Shown in pieces: positions 35,170 to 44,460 of a stretch of 64,000 nucleotides of DNA (position 1 is its first letter; each line of letters opens with the position of its first letter). This stretch comes from Bacillota bacterium. Its GTDB lineage: Bacteria; Bacillota; Clostridia; Lachnospirales; Lachnospiraceae. Both the position numbers and the translations under genes were made by a program. The DNA is taken from positions 40,224-104,223 of the forward strand of contig JAFAGA010000052.1 in NCBI GenBank assembly GCA_023423045.1, written 5' to 3'. The notes beneath the pieces were generated by a model that had not been told where the DNA came from, did no database searches, and saw nothing but the letters and a program-made list of their open reading frames with translations.

Positions 35170-35667
35170 CTATGCTTCATCCCAGCTGTGCCGGTGGAGC
35201 TGCCCTTCCATGCGCATTCCTTCAAAATCATTCTGTCTCAGGGCTTCATACAAAATGATTGCCACTGAGTTAGCCAGATTCAGGGAGCGAATATCTCCTA
35301 TCATGGGAATTCGGATCGTATTTTTTTTATTCTCCAACAGCAATTCCTCCGGTATACCCGCGCTTTCCTTCCCGAACATAATATAGCAATCCCGGTCATA
35401 CTCTACCTGGGTATAGGAATGCTGCGCCTTTGTAGTGGCCATAAAAATTTTTGCACCAGGGTTTTTGTCGCAGAATTCCTGAAAATTCTTATATACAGTA
35501 ACATCCAGGTCCTTCCAATAGTCCAGCCCGGCACGCCGGATCTCCTTTTCATCCAGGCGAAAACCCATAGGTTCAATCAAATGCAGCCTGGTCCCGGTAG
35601 CTACGCAGGTTCTTCCAATATTCCCAGTGTTAGCCGGTATCTCAGGTTCTAATAATACAATATTCAT
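35170..35667 (-). CDS. trmL: tRNA (cytidine/uridine-34 2'-O)-methyltransferase TrmL
   Basis: A 165-residue SPOUT-class methyltransferase acting on the ribose at the wobble position of certain leucine tRNAs. It has IVLLEPEIPANTGNIGRTC at the N-terminus, the knot residues FGKESAGIPEELL and SLNLANSVAIILYEA at the C-terminus. I chose ATG 35667, with GGAG six bases upstream; 16 further codons are open but unsupported. Confidence 0.93.
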   Translation of the reverse strand: MNIVLLEPEIPANTGNIGRTCVATGTRLHLIEPMGFRLDEKEIRRAGLDYWKDLDVTVYKNFQEFCDKNPGAKIFMATTKAQHSYTQVEYDRDCYIMFGKESAGIPEELLLENKKNTIRIPMIGDIRSLNLANSVAIILYEALRQNDFEGMRMEGQLHRHSWDEA

Positions 35668-35729
35668 TCCTATCTCCAATCTTTTGCTCCAGTCGGCGCA
35701 CTCTCTTATATTCAAGAAAAAAAGGTGAA

Positions 35730-36200
35730 TTAATCACCTTTAATTGCAATATGTATCTCAATTTTCTTATTTCCGTCATACTCCAGCGGCACGCAGATGT
35801 TGTGGGCGTAGGTTGCACTGAAGGTCATTGTACCGTTGCCGACCGTAGGCGGCGTTATATCAATGGCGATTCCCTTTGTTGAAAATATAGTTGCCGTATT
35901 ACCCATTATCATATTGCCCAGCTCGCAGATTGCACTTTTGGCCAGATCATCCATCTCCGTAATCGGCATCATGATCATCTTCGATGCAATATCACAGGCA
36001 ATGGGATCCTCAAAGGCAATCATCGCTTGTCCTTTCATCTCGCCGGTAAATCCGATTAAGATGATCAAGGTATTATCAAAAAAGGCAGGGTTCTTTATAT
36101 ACGGCCTTCCTATCGCAGCATCAATAAAGCACATTTCTTTCAATATTCTGGTAGAAGCCATTAAAAACGGATTAATGTGTTCCACATTTATTCCAGCCAT
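35730..36200 (-). CDS. cheX: CheX-like protein
   Basis: A 156-residue CheX homologue, a phosphatase of CheY-P in chemotaxis. It has the conserved ICELGNMIMGNTATIF (about 90-105; the E..N pair is catalytic in CheX/CheC) and the N-terminal INPFLMASTRILKEM. ATG 36200 has AGGAGG seven bases upstream. No other chemotaxis gene is near, so it is an orphan in this window and may serve a distant operon or a second response regulator. Confidence 0.88.
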   Translation of the reverse strand: MAGINVEHINPFLMASTRILKEMCFIDAAIGRPYIKNPAFFDNTLIILIGFTGEMKGQAMIAFEDPIACDIASKMIMMPITEMDDLAKSAICELGNMIMGNTATIFSTKGIAIDITPPTVGNGTMTFSATYAHNICVPLEYDGNKKIEIHIAIKGD

Positions 36201-36277
36201 TCGTTCACCTCCTAAGTATCTATATCCAGCATTCATTGTATCACAAAGAATATACAATTTTCAACAGAAACCACTAA

Positions 36278-37447
36278 TTATTTCGGTTTTCTGTGTCTCT
36301 CGACAAATCTCTCCATTCGTTCAAGAGCAATTTTCAGATTATCAATGGAATAGGCATAGGAGATTCTTAAATAACCTTCTCCGCAGTCACCAAAAGCAGT
36401 TCCCGGAACTACCGCCACCTTCTCCTCCTGTAAAAGCAGGGTGGCAAATTCATCCGAGGTCATATTCAGACTCTTGATACAAGGAAATACATAGAAAGCA
36501 CCATAGGGCTCAAAACAATCCAATCCCATCTTGCGAAGAGCATGGACGACATATCTGCGTCTCTTATCATACGCATCCCTCATCATCTCCACATCAGGAT
36601 CACCGTTTTTCACTGCTTCAATACCTGCATACTGGCTTGTAGTAGGTGCACACATAATGGCGAATTGATGTATCTTGATCATCTGCTCCATAATAAGAGC
36701 GGGCCCCGCCGCATACCCAAGTCTCCAGCCGGTCATTGCATAGGATTTGGAGAATCCGTTAATAACAATGGTCCTTTCCTTCATTCCGGGAAAGGAGGCG
36801 ATGGACACATGCCTGGCACCGTAGGTGAGCTCCGAATAAATCTCATCGGAGATTACAATAAGGTCCTTTTCAATAATCAAGTCTACAATTTTGGCCAAAT
36901 CCTCATAATCCATTATAGCTCCCGTAGGATTATTCGGAAATGCCAGGATTAAAATCTTTGTTTTGTCCGTGATGGCCTCCACCAGTTCCTGTCTGGTGAG
37001 CTTAAAATCATTCTCGCCCCTCAACTGGATCACCACCGGTACACCCCCCGCAAGAACAGTGCAGGGCTGGTAGGATACATAACAGGGCTGGGGAATCAGC
37101 ACCTCGTCGCCAGGCTCCACCATGGCGCGGAGTGCAATATCAATTGCCTCGCTCCCGCCCACCGTAACCATGACTTCTTTGTTATAATCATAGCATAGAT
37201 CAAATCTGCGGCTTAAATAGTTGCAGATCTCTATCTTTAATTCCTTTAAACCCGCATTGGAGGTATAAAAAGTTCTTCCCTTCTCCAGGGAATAGATGCC
37301 CTCTTCCCGGATATGCCAGGGTGTATCAAAATCCGGTTCACCCACACCAAGAGAAATTGCATCCTTCATCTCACTTACAATATCAAAGAACTTCCGGATA
37401 CCGGAAGGGGGTATGCTTACTACTGCTTTTGATAATGGATTTCTCAA
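36278..37447 (-). CDS. Class I/II PLP aminotransferase
   Basis: A 389-residue fold-type I aminotransferase. It shows the PLP-lysine motif GFSKSYAMTGWRLGYAAGP, the SNAGLKELK substrate-loop region and AFPNNPTGAIMDYEDL. It most resembles the PatA/AspC-like group of clostridial transaminases; the amino donor cannot be told. The start overlaps the preceding Lrp-type gene by 4 bp (ATGA), so the two are coupled. Confidence 0.9.
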   Translation of the reverse strand: MRNPLSKAVVSIPPSGIRKFFDIVSEMKDAISLGVGEPDFDTPWHIREEGIYSLEKGRTFYTSNAGLKELKIEICNYLSRRFDLCYDYNKEVMVTVGGSEAIDIALRAMVEPGDEVLIPQPCYVSYQPCTVLAGGVPVVIQLRGENDFKLTRQELVEAITDKTKILILAFPNNPTGAIMDYEDLAKIVDLIIEKDLIVISDEIYSELTYGARHVSIASFPGMKERTIVINGFSKSYAMTGWRLGYAAGPALIMEQMIKIHQFAIMCAPTTSQYAGIEAVKNGDPDVEMMRDAYDKRRRYVVHALRKMGLDCFEPYGAFYVFPCIKSLNMTSDEFATLLLQEEKVAVVPGTAFGDCGEGYLRISYAYSIDNLKIALERMERFVERHRKPK

Positions 37448-37926
37448 GGTGTAATCAACATCCTTTCATCTTGCTTGGTTTGAACTAACGGCAGACCATG
37501 CTCTTTATATTTCTTTAATACAAAATGGGTGCCGGTACTGAGAATCGCTTCCATCGGAGCAAGCTTCTCCGATACGAATGCAGCCACCTCTCTCATGGTC
37601 TTACCCTCAATGATCACCGTAAGATCGAAGCCTCCGGACATCAGATACACCGACTGCACCTCATCGAACTGGTAAATACGCTCCGCAATCTTGTCAAATC
37701 CCAAGCCGCGTTGGGGTGTAACCTTGACCTCGATTAATGCAGTCACTCTTTCACAATTAACCTTATCCCAATTAATCAGCGTCGGATAACCGCAGATAAC
37801 GGTTTCCTCCTCTAATTCCTTTAATGTGGCGGCAACCTCCTCTTCGGTTATACCTAACATTATGGCCAGGTCCGCATTGGATATTTTGCTATTCTTGTCA
37901 ATTGCAGCTAAGATTTTTTCTCTCAT
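37444..37926 (-). CDS. Lrp/AsnC family regulator
   Basis: A 160-residue regulator with an N-terminal HTH (SNADLAIMLGITEEEVAATL, about 15-35) and a C-terminal RAM effector domain (ERVTALIEVKVTPQRGL, then QSVYLMSGGFDLTVII). These regulators sense amino acids and often control neighbouring amino-acid enzymes. Its gene overlaps the aminotransferase gene (ATGA), which supports that role. ATG 37926 has GGGAG eight bases upstream. Direction of regulation unknown. Confidence 0.9.
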   Translation of the reverse strand: MREKILAAIDKNSKISNADLAIMLGITEEEVAATLKELEEETVICGYPTLINWDKVNCERVTALIEVKVTPQRGLGFDKIAERIYQFDEVQSVYLMSGGFDLTVIIEGKTMREVAAFVSEKLAPMEAILSTGTHFVLKKYKEHGLPLVQTKQDERMLITP

Positions 37927-37959
37927 ACAGAATTCTCCCTTCCCCATGAATCTTTCTAT

Positions 37960-38943
37960 TTATACCACTTGATACAGCTCATCGCTTTTCGGTGGTTCCA
38001 GAAAACGCTTTTCCTCACCGTTTATAATCACACGGTCATTTCCTTCTGTAACCCGCCCGATCACCGCAGCAGCAATTCCTTCTGCATTCAACCGATCCAC
38101 CAGATAATTTGCCTGATCCGTCACAATCAGCATGCATCCGCTGGAAATGAGCATATATGGATTGATATCATAAAATTCACAGATTTCAACGGTTTCCTGT
38201 TTTAGGAGAATCTTCTTCAGATCAATTTCCATCCCCACTTTGGAGGCAGCACCGATTTCCCACAGCGCACCGAAGATCCCGCCCTCCGTCACATCATGCA
38301 TTGAAGTCACTTTGCATTCCCGGGCAATCATTGCTTCAGGCACCACGGAGATGTAATCAATCATCTTTTTCGCCCCATCCAGGAAGCTTTGGCTATACTT
38401 GGCGCGAAGCTCCTCTTCCTTGGCGGCAGCTATAATTGCCGTGCCTTCCAGCCCGGCCCATTTCGTCATAACAATCTCCTGTCCGGGTCTGGCTCCGGCG
38501 GTTCCTATCATCGCATTACGCTTCATCTTACCCACGCCGGTCACAGTAATGATGGGCTGACGTACTGCCCTGGTAATCTCGGTATGGCCGCCGATAATCT
38601 CTATATTCAGCTGCCTGCAAGCTGTCTCCATATCCTGCATGGCAGCTCTTAGTTCCTCTTCTTCGGTCCCTTCCGGCAGCAATACCGTAAGCATGATGCC
38701 GATAACCTCCGCTCCGTTCGAGGCAATGTCATTGGCAGTGATGTGGACCGCAAAGGTTCCGATATCCTGTACGGTTCCCGTAATCGGATCCGTAGAGAGA
38801 ACAAGCACCTCATCCTCAGCAACGGCAAGAACACTGCAATCCTCTCCAATGGCAGGACCAACCAGCACTTCCTCTCGCCTATGCCCAATTTGATTTAAAA
38901 CAGACCTCTTCAGGACTGCTTCCGGTACTTTTCCCAAATTCAT
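37960..38943 (-). CDS. AIR synthase-fold protein (HypE-like)
   Basis: A 327-residue ATP-grasp-free PurM/HypE superfamily protein. It has GPAIGEDCSVLAV and STDPITGTV (N-terminal nucleotide-binding), NDIASNGAEVIG, and the C-terminal MHDVTEGGIFGALWEIG. HypE members dehydrate thiocarbamate during hydrogenase maturation, but no other hyp gene is nearby and the typical C-terminal Cys is absent. Many clostridia carry this stand-alone form of unknown role. ATG 38943 has GGAGG six bases upstream. Confidence 0.82.
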   Translation of the reverse strand: MNLGKVPEAVLKRSVLNQIGHRREEVLVGPAIGEDCSVLAVAEDEVLVLSTDPITGTVQDIGTFAVHITANDIASNGAEVIGIMLTVLLPEGTEEEELRAAMQDMETACRQLNIEIIGGHTEITRAVRQPIITVTGVGKMKRNAMIGTAGARPGQEIVMTKWAGLEGTAIIAAAKEEELRAKYSQSFLDGAKKMIDYISVVPEAMIARECKVTSMHDVTEGGIFGALWEIGAASKVGMEIDLKKILLKQETVEICEFYDINPYMLISSGCMLIVTDQANYLVDRLNAEGIAAAVIGRVTEGNDRVIINGEEKRFLEPPKSDELYQVV

Positions 38944-39003
38944 ACTTGACCTCCACGCTGTCAACACATATATTTTAATTTCCCATGCAGGGATGTGTTT
39001 TAT

Positions 39004-40662
39004 CTACTCGGTCCCATTATCCCACAGATTATTCCAGATATCCGCCTGAATCTGTCCCTCCGGATTCGTGCGGTTGCCGGATCCTGCCGACTGGCTCAGG
39101 GTCTCTCCCTCTGCGTCATTCTCATCTTCCGGTTCCTGGGGGGGATTGCCGCTATTGTTATTATTGCTGTTGTCGTTATTGTCGTTATTTTTCTTGTCTT
39201 TATCCTTTTTATCTTTTTTGTCCTTTTTATCCTTTGACTCCTCGGTGTCAGTGCCCGGTTCTTCCTTTACTTCTTTTTTGGTTCCTATGGTCACATATTT
39301 AGGAGCTGCGGCATAGCTGCTCTTATTAACCATGGTTCTGCTGACCTCAATGCCGTTTTCATATACAACCTTATATAATTCAGCTCTATAGCCGGTATGT
39401 GCCGACTGGGTTACCTTACGATAGCCCTCAGGCATAGTAGGATCTTCCGTTATTACATCCTTCGGAGGAGCTGTCTCAGATTTCACAACAGTAACATATT
39501 CCACAGTCCTGTTCTTATTATCCCTGGTCTCCTTGCCCCACAGCTTAAAGGTAATTCTTCTTCCCTTTGTTGTGGCCTCAACCAAAATAGGTGCATCCGT
39601 GTTATTCTTAAACTTAAAGTCCTTATAGGTTCCGGCAATTGCCGCATCCCTTGATAAGTCCACATAGCTGATAGTCATAGAATGAGGCTGACGTTCCACC
39701 ACCTCAAGCTCCGCACCCAGCACCGCATTATACAGGGTGGTTGTTACCTGACAAGCTCCGCCTCCGATGCTGTCGATTACCTTCCCCTGCAAGTAAGCAC
39801 CTGCCACATAATAGCCGTTTTCCTTGGTGAAAGGGGTCAGATAATCATATGCAGAGAACACATCTCCGGGATATAATACCGCATTGTTGATCAATCTTGC
39901 GCCATTGGCCAGATTTGCCGCTCTTCCCTCTGCCGAATCCGTATACTCCGTTGTGAAGGTTCCCAATACGGTATTGCACTGCTCCACCGTTTCTCTGGTA
40001 TAAACCGGCATGTCCTCCTCAACCACTGCATCCACAACAATATCCTGATGCTTCCAGTTATCGATGGCATCTGCAACCGCCTTTACGGTGGCATCCACAT
40101 TCACCTTGCTGCCGACGGTATGATCCCCATAGATAAAAGCACCGTTCTTTCTGGTAACGGTCGCATTTACCGGAGCCACATTGTAGGCGCTGGCATCCAC
40201 CTCAATAATACCCCTGATTTTTGTCTCATCATAGATAAAAGAGAGAGGATATACAATGCTGCCCTGTTCAATATCCTTCATATCCTTATAACGCTTAATC
40301 AGATTGCCGCTCTTGCCCAGTGACAATGCGGTTTCTATATTATCATTTGCTTCCATCTCGTAGCCCAGATCACCAATTGTGGTATATACCACATTGCTGC
40401 CTACCATGATGGCAACACCCTTGCTGCGCAGCTCTCCTACGTAATCCTTGACTGCGGCCTCCGCCTGCTCTTTCGTCATTCCGCTGACATCAACCTCATC
40501 TATGAATACGCCCTTTACTATTGTATTATCATTCTCTTTGGCAGATGCGTGTACTGCATTTCCTGCATACAAGCCGAATTGGAACAGCAATTCCCTTGTC
40601 ATAAACAAAAAGGAAATGGATAGTAAAAAAATTGCAGACATTATAATTTTCTTCCTGCCCAT
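39004..40662 (-). CDS. VanW-family surface protein with peptidoglycan-binding and G5-like regions
   Basis: A 552-residue exported protein. The signal anchor is at residues 8-28 (IFLLSISFLFMTRELLFQFG). Two PG_binding_4-type repeats (about 50-230) follow, then the VanW domain (about 250-380, GGGACQVTTTLYNAVL), a G5-like segment (about 400-470) and a low-complexity, Lys/Asp/Asn-rich tail (about 480-552) that could be flexible or wall-bound. VanW proteins occur in vancomycin clusters and elsewhere with unclear roles, probably in cell-wall interaction. ATG 40662 has AAAGGAGG six bases upstream. Confidence 0.88.
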   Translation of the reverse strand: MGRKKIIMSAIFLLSISFLFMTRELLFQFGLYAGNAVHASAKENDNTIVKGVFIDEVDVSGMTKEQAEAAVKDYVGELRSKGVAIMVGSNVVYTTIGDLGYEMEANDNIETALSLGKSGNLIKRYKDMKDIEQGSIVYPLSFIYDETKIRGIIEVDASAYNVAPVNATVTRKNGAFIYGDHTVGSKVNVDATVKAVADAIDNWKHQDIVVDAVVEEDMPVYTRETVEQCNTVLGTFTTEYTDSAEGRAANLANGARLINNAVLYPGDVFSAYDYLTPFTKENGYYVAGAYLQGKVIDSIGGGACQVTTTLYNAVLGAELEVVERQPHSMTISYVDLSRDAAIAGTYKDFKFKNNTDAPILVEATTKGRRITFKLWGKETRDNKNRTVEYVTVVKSETAPPKDVITEDPTMPEGYRKVTQSAHTGYRAELYKVVYENGIEVSRTMVNKSSYAAAPKYVTIGTKKEVKEEPGTDTEESKDKKDKKDKKDKDKKNNDNNDNSNNNNSGNPPQEPEDENDAEGETLSQSAGSGNRTNPEGQIQADIWNNLWDNGTE

Positions 40663-40735
40663 ATTCATCCTCCTTTTCTTAATAGCATAAATCAAAATCC
40701 TTCAGTTTCATCGTACTAACTAACGTGGAAGAAAA

Positions 40736-40807
40736 CAACGAGCGGCACGCTTCGCGAGCCGTTCTTATGTTCAACAACAAGAAGCGGCAAGCCACTTCTC
40801 TTATGTT
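40736..40807. repeat. Two hairpin units, CAAC-hairpin-CTTATGTT type
   Basis: Two 36-bp units in tandem (40736-40771 and 40772-40807), each CAAC, a small stem (GCGGC or GAAG...CTTC) and CTTATGTT. They lie upstream of the VanW gene. Matching units occur at 53479-53580. Confidence 0.7.
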
Positions 40808-41044
40808 AATAAAAATGAATTTCCAAATGGGATCCATTTTGGGTTTTCTTCGCAAGGATGCGTCATTTTCGGCATCCTTTTCCTATTTTAACATAAACAA
40901 GAGATTATTCAAGTTTTTCTTTCGTTCGTTGACTTTCGTAAAAGAATTATGTATATTATAAACAACATACATAAAAGCCTCCTGCCAGTCCTGCGGAATT
41001 AAACTTTCGTTACTATTTGGCCTATGGGCTTCATAGTAAGATTC

Positions 41045-41149
41045 TTAGTTCAATACGCTCAGAATGGTGGGAATTGTCATGGACAGCACCACTATGATGA
41101 TTATAATGGTAGATATGATTCTTTTCGATTTTTTATTATAGAAATTCAT
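41045..41149 (-). CDS. Small single-helix membrane protein (34 residues)
   Basis: A 34-residue protein: MNFYNKKSKRI, then ISTIIIIIVVLSMTIPTILS and LN. It is basic at the N-terminus with one strong hydrophobic helix, so the N-terminus should be inside. AGAGGTG six to seven bases before the ATG supports translation. It resembles short membrane proteins of the DUF4044-like kind in Lachnospiraceae, near VanW/nth genes. Function unknown. Confidence 0.6.
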   Translation of the reverse strand: MNFYNKKSKRIISTIIIIIVVLSMTIPTILSVLN

Positions 41150-41204
41150 AGATTTCACCTCTTTATAATTTTAATTTATGATTTTCATCCCCGAAAGGCT
41201 GTGA

Positions 41205-41831
41205 ATGCTTATGAGTCTTCCGATAACCTCCGCACTTATCCTGATTTTCGTTCTATGGCTGCAATACGAAATCAGAAAAGATAGCAGATCCTCCAAACGA
41301 TCCCTGGAACTCTTCTGGAAGAAGGAGCAGGGCTCCAATCTGACCCGCAAAAAGGATATCTCTGAACTCAGTTATCTTACGGTATCTCTCGATTCTCTCC
41401 CGATGGAGGATCATGAGGACGAAACCATCAATTCCTACCGGGATCTCATTCGTAACTATTCCGGACGTAAGATGCTCAACCTCAGCGGTCTGACCAATAC
41501 GGAGCTAAAATACCGGTACGGAGCTGCAAACATAACTCTTTTATCCGAATACGACAACAACTATACCGCCTTTGTAAGCATGCTCCAAAAATGGGCCCAG
41601 CGGCTGATGGATAAGGGATATGAAGCAGACGCCCAAAGGGTTCTGGAATTTAGCATTCATTCCTGTCTTACGGATGTCACTGGAGCATATCGCCTGTTAG
41701 CCCGGATCTATCACAATCAAAACAGCGCAGATAAAATCGATTCTATTATCCATATCATCCCCCGGACCAGCATCCGAGATAAGGAAAAGCTGACTCAGGA
41801 GCTGGAGGCCGTCAAAAACAGGCTGTTTTAA
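41205..41831 (+). CDS. Hypothetical membrane-anchored protein
   Basis: A 208-residue protein with one N-terminal helix (ITSALILIFVLWLQY, about 6-20) and a soluble remainder; helical, TPR-like content is plausible (ADAQRVLEFSIHSCL, AYRLLARIYH). I do not recognise a family. It diverges from the small membrane protein and converges with nth. ATG 41205 is preceded by AAGG six bases away; ATG two codons later is possible. Confidence 0.72.
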   Translation: MLMSLPITSALILIFVLWLQYEIRKDSRSSKRSLELFWKKEQGSNLTRKKDISELSYLTVSLDSLPMEDHEDETINSYRDLIRNYSGRKMLNLSGLTNTELKYRYGAANITLLSEYDNNYTAFVSMLQKWAQRLMDKGYEADAQRVLEFSIHSCLTDVTGAYRLLARIYHNQNSADKIDSIIHIIPRTSIRDKEKLTQELEAVKNRLF

Positions 41832-41925
41832 CTGTAATGATTATTCTAAGGTATTTTTATCATTCAATCAAGGCTTTTTTACTTATTTTTGTGCCATTTC
41901 TTTGTTTTTATGCAGTCTCCGGCGT

Positions 41926-42630
41926 CTAGGCGGTACTGTTCTTGCGCTGAGCGCCCCTGCTGCCGGAGGACATCTTTTCTTTTGCATAATATACACATTC
42001 TTCCCTCAAAAAGCACTCCTCGCATTTGGGATTTCTCGCGGTACATATGGTACGCCCCAGCGTGATAATCTGAATATTATAAGCAATCCACTGGTCCCTG
42101 GGCAGAAGCTTCATCAGATCAAACTCTATCTTTACCGGATCTTCCTCCCTGGTAAAGCCAAGCCGCTTAGAGATGCGCTTTACATGGGTATCCACGACGA
42201 TGCTTGGTTCATGGAAAATGTTCCCGCGAATGACATTCGCCGTCTTTCTTCCTACTCCGGCAAGTGCAGTCAGCGCATCGATATCGCTGGGGACCTCTCC
42301 GTTGTATTTCTCCATCAGCTCCCTGGCACAGGCAATGATGTTTTTCGCCTTATTCTTATAAAAGCCCGTAGAGTGGATATCCTTCTCCAGCTCCTCCTGC
42401 TTCGCATCCGCAAAGTCCTGCAGGCTGGTGTATTTTTTATACAGATCCTTTGTTACCATATTAACCCGCTCATCCGTGCATTGTGCGCTTAAGATGGTGG
42501 CAATCAGAAGCTGCCAGGGATTCTCATGATTCAGGAATACCTTGTACTCCGTGGTATATTCCCGGTTCAGGGAGGCGATGATGCGCTCCATCCTCTCCCG
42601 TTCTTTTTTTGTTATCCTTTGAATAGCCAT
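41926..42630 (-). CDS. nth: Endonuclease III (DNA glycosylase/AP lyase)
   Basis: A 234-residue base-excision repair enzyme removing oxidised pyrimidines. The HhH motif contains catalytic Lys (STGFYKNKAKNI, about 118) and the hairpin LAGVGRKTANVI with catalytic Asp in VVDTHVKRI. The C-terminal 4Fe-4S cluster cysteines are ICTARNPKCEECFLREEC. It follows the radical SAM gene by 12 bp, so the two may be co-transcribed. Confidence 0.95.
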   Translation of the reverse strand: MAIQRITKKERERMERIIASLNREYTTEYKVFLNHENPWQLLIATILSAQCTDERVNMVTKDLYKKYTSLQDFADAKQEELEKDIHSTGFYKNKAKNIIACARELMEKYNGEVPSDIDALTALAGVGRKTANVIRGNIFHEPSIVVDTHVKRISKRLGFTREEDPVKIEFDLMKLLPRDQWIAYNIQIITLGRTICTARNPKCEECFLREECVYYAKEKMSSGSRGAQRKNSTA

Positions 42631-42642
42631 ACTGACCTCCTT

Positions 42643-44427
42643 CTATTCCAATGCTGTAACAAATGCCGATTTTGTAATCGGGTCCCTCCTGCTGTAATCA
42701 AACAACAGAACTTGTGTCTTTCTTACTGCTTTTCCGGCCAAAGCAGATGCCGGAATATCATAAGTAAATTCTTCAATATGAAGCTGTCCCTGCCAAGTCT
42801 TTGAATCCAGCCCTTGCCGCAGCTTCGGATCCTGCATGCTCTCTCTTCGGTACCGGTCATAATATCCCTTATCGTTCTTCCCCTGCCTCGCTCTGGCAAA
42901 TGCAGGCCTGCTTTTTAAGTTCTCCCTGAGCACCAAATCCATCAGAAGTATCTGTTCGAACAGACTGATATGCTCACTTTTCTCTCCGGAGGCCTCTTCC
43001 GGCAGGGTCGGAACTATCTTCTCACGAAAAAAATCCCATAACAGTTCATAGCGCTTTATTCTGCTGTGAGCCTGCAAACCCATACCCTTGCTTTCGTAAT
43101 ATTTGTAGATTGCTTCATATAGCCTCATAGGAGACAAAAAGAAATGCTCCAAGTAGCTCACCGTATTCATAAACTGCCCGCTGTTATAATAAACCTCCAC
43201 CATATCGCAGACTCCTTTAAGCTTCAGCACCTCTTCGAAAGTAAGATTTTGCGTATAGAGCACCTCATAGGGGGGCTCCTCCCGATACACAATACCGTAG
43301 GTATCGCTTGCCTCCTCCATGGGCGAACCTTTTAATATCTTCAAAAATCCCAGCTGCAGCTGGTCAGGCTTTAGCTCGTACACCTCCTGGAAGGAGCGTT
43401 CAAAAGAGGAATAATCCTCATAGGGCAATCCGGCGATCAAATCCAAATGCTGATGAATATTCCTTCCCTCTTTGATTCGAAGAACATTCTTTTTCAACCT
43501 TCCCAAATCCGACTTTCGCCGGATTGCCTCCACTGAAACCGGATTCGTGGTTTGAACCCCTATTTCCAGCTGCACCTGGGCAGGCCTTAACGTTGCCAGG
43601 AAGGTGAGTTCATCCTCCTCCAGCAAATCCGCCGATATCTCAAAATGAAAATTGGTAATTCCGTTATCCTGCTCCTTAATAAAGCGCCAGATTTCCATGG
43701 CATGGGTTTTGTTGCAGTTAAAGGTACGATCAACAAACTTCACCTGAGGTACCTCCCTGTCAAGCAGGAACTTCAATTCCTTCTTCACCAGTTCCGTATC
43801 CCGGAACCTGACTTTTTTATCAATCGAAGAGAGACAGTAGCTGCAGGAATAAGGGCAGCCCCGGCTGCTCTCATAATAGATAATCCGATTTTTAAATTCC
43901 TCCATATCTTCGTAGGGAAAGGGAATCTCATTCAAGGACATGGGCTGCCTTATTCCTGTTGCTATCACTTCTTTCCCTTCTCGGAATGCAATTCCTTTTA
44001 TTGAATCTAAGCGAGGAGCACAAAGCGTACCTTCTTCAGCGTAATATTGGGTCAGCTCCAGGAAGGTCTGTTCCCCCTCCCCGAACATGATACCCTCCAG
44101 CTCATTATTCTTTCGAAGACATGCTTCTGCATCATAAGACACCTCGGGACCGCCAAGCCAAATCCTTGCTTTAGGCTGCACCTTTTTTAACTCCTTGGTA
44201 AGCTTGAGAATAATGTCAATATTCCATATATAGCAGGAGAAAGCGATCACATCCGCCTGTTCCTGATAAATCCCCTTCAGTATATCCTCCCGGGAATGAT
44301 TGATTGTATATTCAGCCAGCGATATCTGCCCTGCATATCCCTGCTGCCTGGCGTATGCCCGGAGGCTGTATACGGCCAGATTGGAATGTATGTATTTGGC
44401 ATTCACCGCAACTAATAACATCTTCAT
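42643..44427 (-). CDS. B12-binding radical SAM enzyme (DUF4080)
   Basis: A 594-residue enzyme. An N-terminal cobalamin-binding domain (about 1-135, MLLVAVNAKYIHSNLAVYSL) precedes the radical SAM core with the cluster motif CPYSCSYC (about 180-187), and a C-terminal DUF4080-type extension follows. Its chemistry is probably a methyl transfer or rearrangement on an unknown substrate. ATG 44427 has GAGGAG seven bases upstream; the frame is open further but runs into the repeat element (44461-44580) just upstream. Confidence 0.88.
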   Translation of the reverse strand: MKMLLVAVNAKYIHSNLAVYSLRAYARQQGYAGQISLAEYTINHSREDILKGIYQEQADVIAFSCYIWNIDIILKLTKELKKVQPKARIWLGGPEVSYDAEACLRKNNELEGIMFGEGEQTFLELTQYYAEEGTLCAPRLDSIKGIAFREGKEVIATGIRQPMSLNEIPFPYEDMEEFKNRIIYYESSRGCPYSCSYCLSSIDKKVRFRDTELVKKELKFLLDREVPQVKFVDRTFNCNKTHAMEIWRFIKEQDNGITNFHFEISADLLEEDELTFLATLRPAQVQLEIGVQTTNPVSVEAIRRKSDLGRLKKNVLRIKEGRNIHQHLDLIAGLPYEDYSSFERSFQEVYELKPDQLQLGFLKILKGSPMEEASDTYGIVYREEPPYEVLYTQNLTFEEVLKLKGVCDMVEVYYNSGQFMNTVSYLEHFFLSPMRLYEAIYKYYESKGMGLQAHSRIKRYELLWDFFREKIVPTLPEEASGEKSEHISLFEQILLMDLVLRENLKSRPAFARARQGKNDKGYYDRYRRESMQDPKLRQGLDSKTWQGQLHIEEFTYDIPASALAGKAVRKTQVLLFDYSRRDPITKSAFVTALE

Positions 44428-44460
44428 AGCTAATCTCCTCGTCTTCGCATGCGCATGCAC

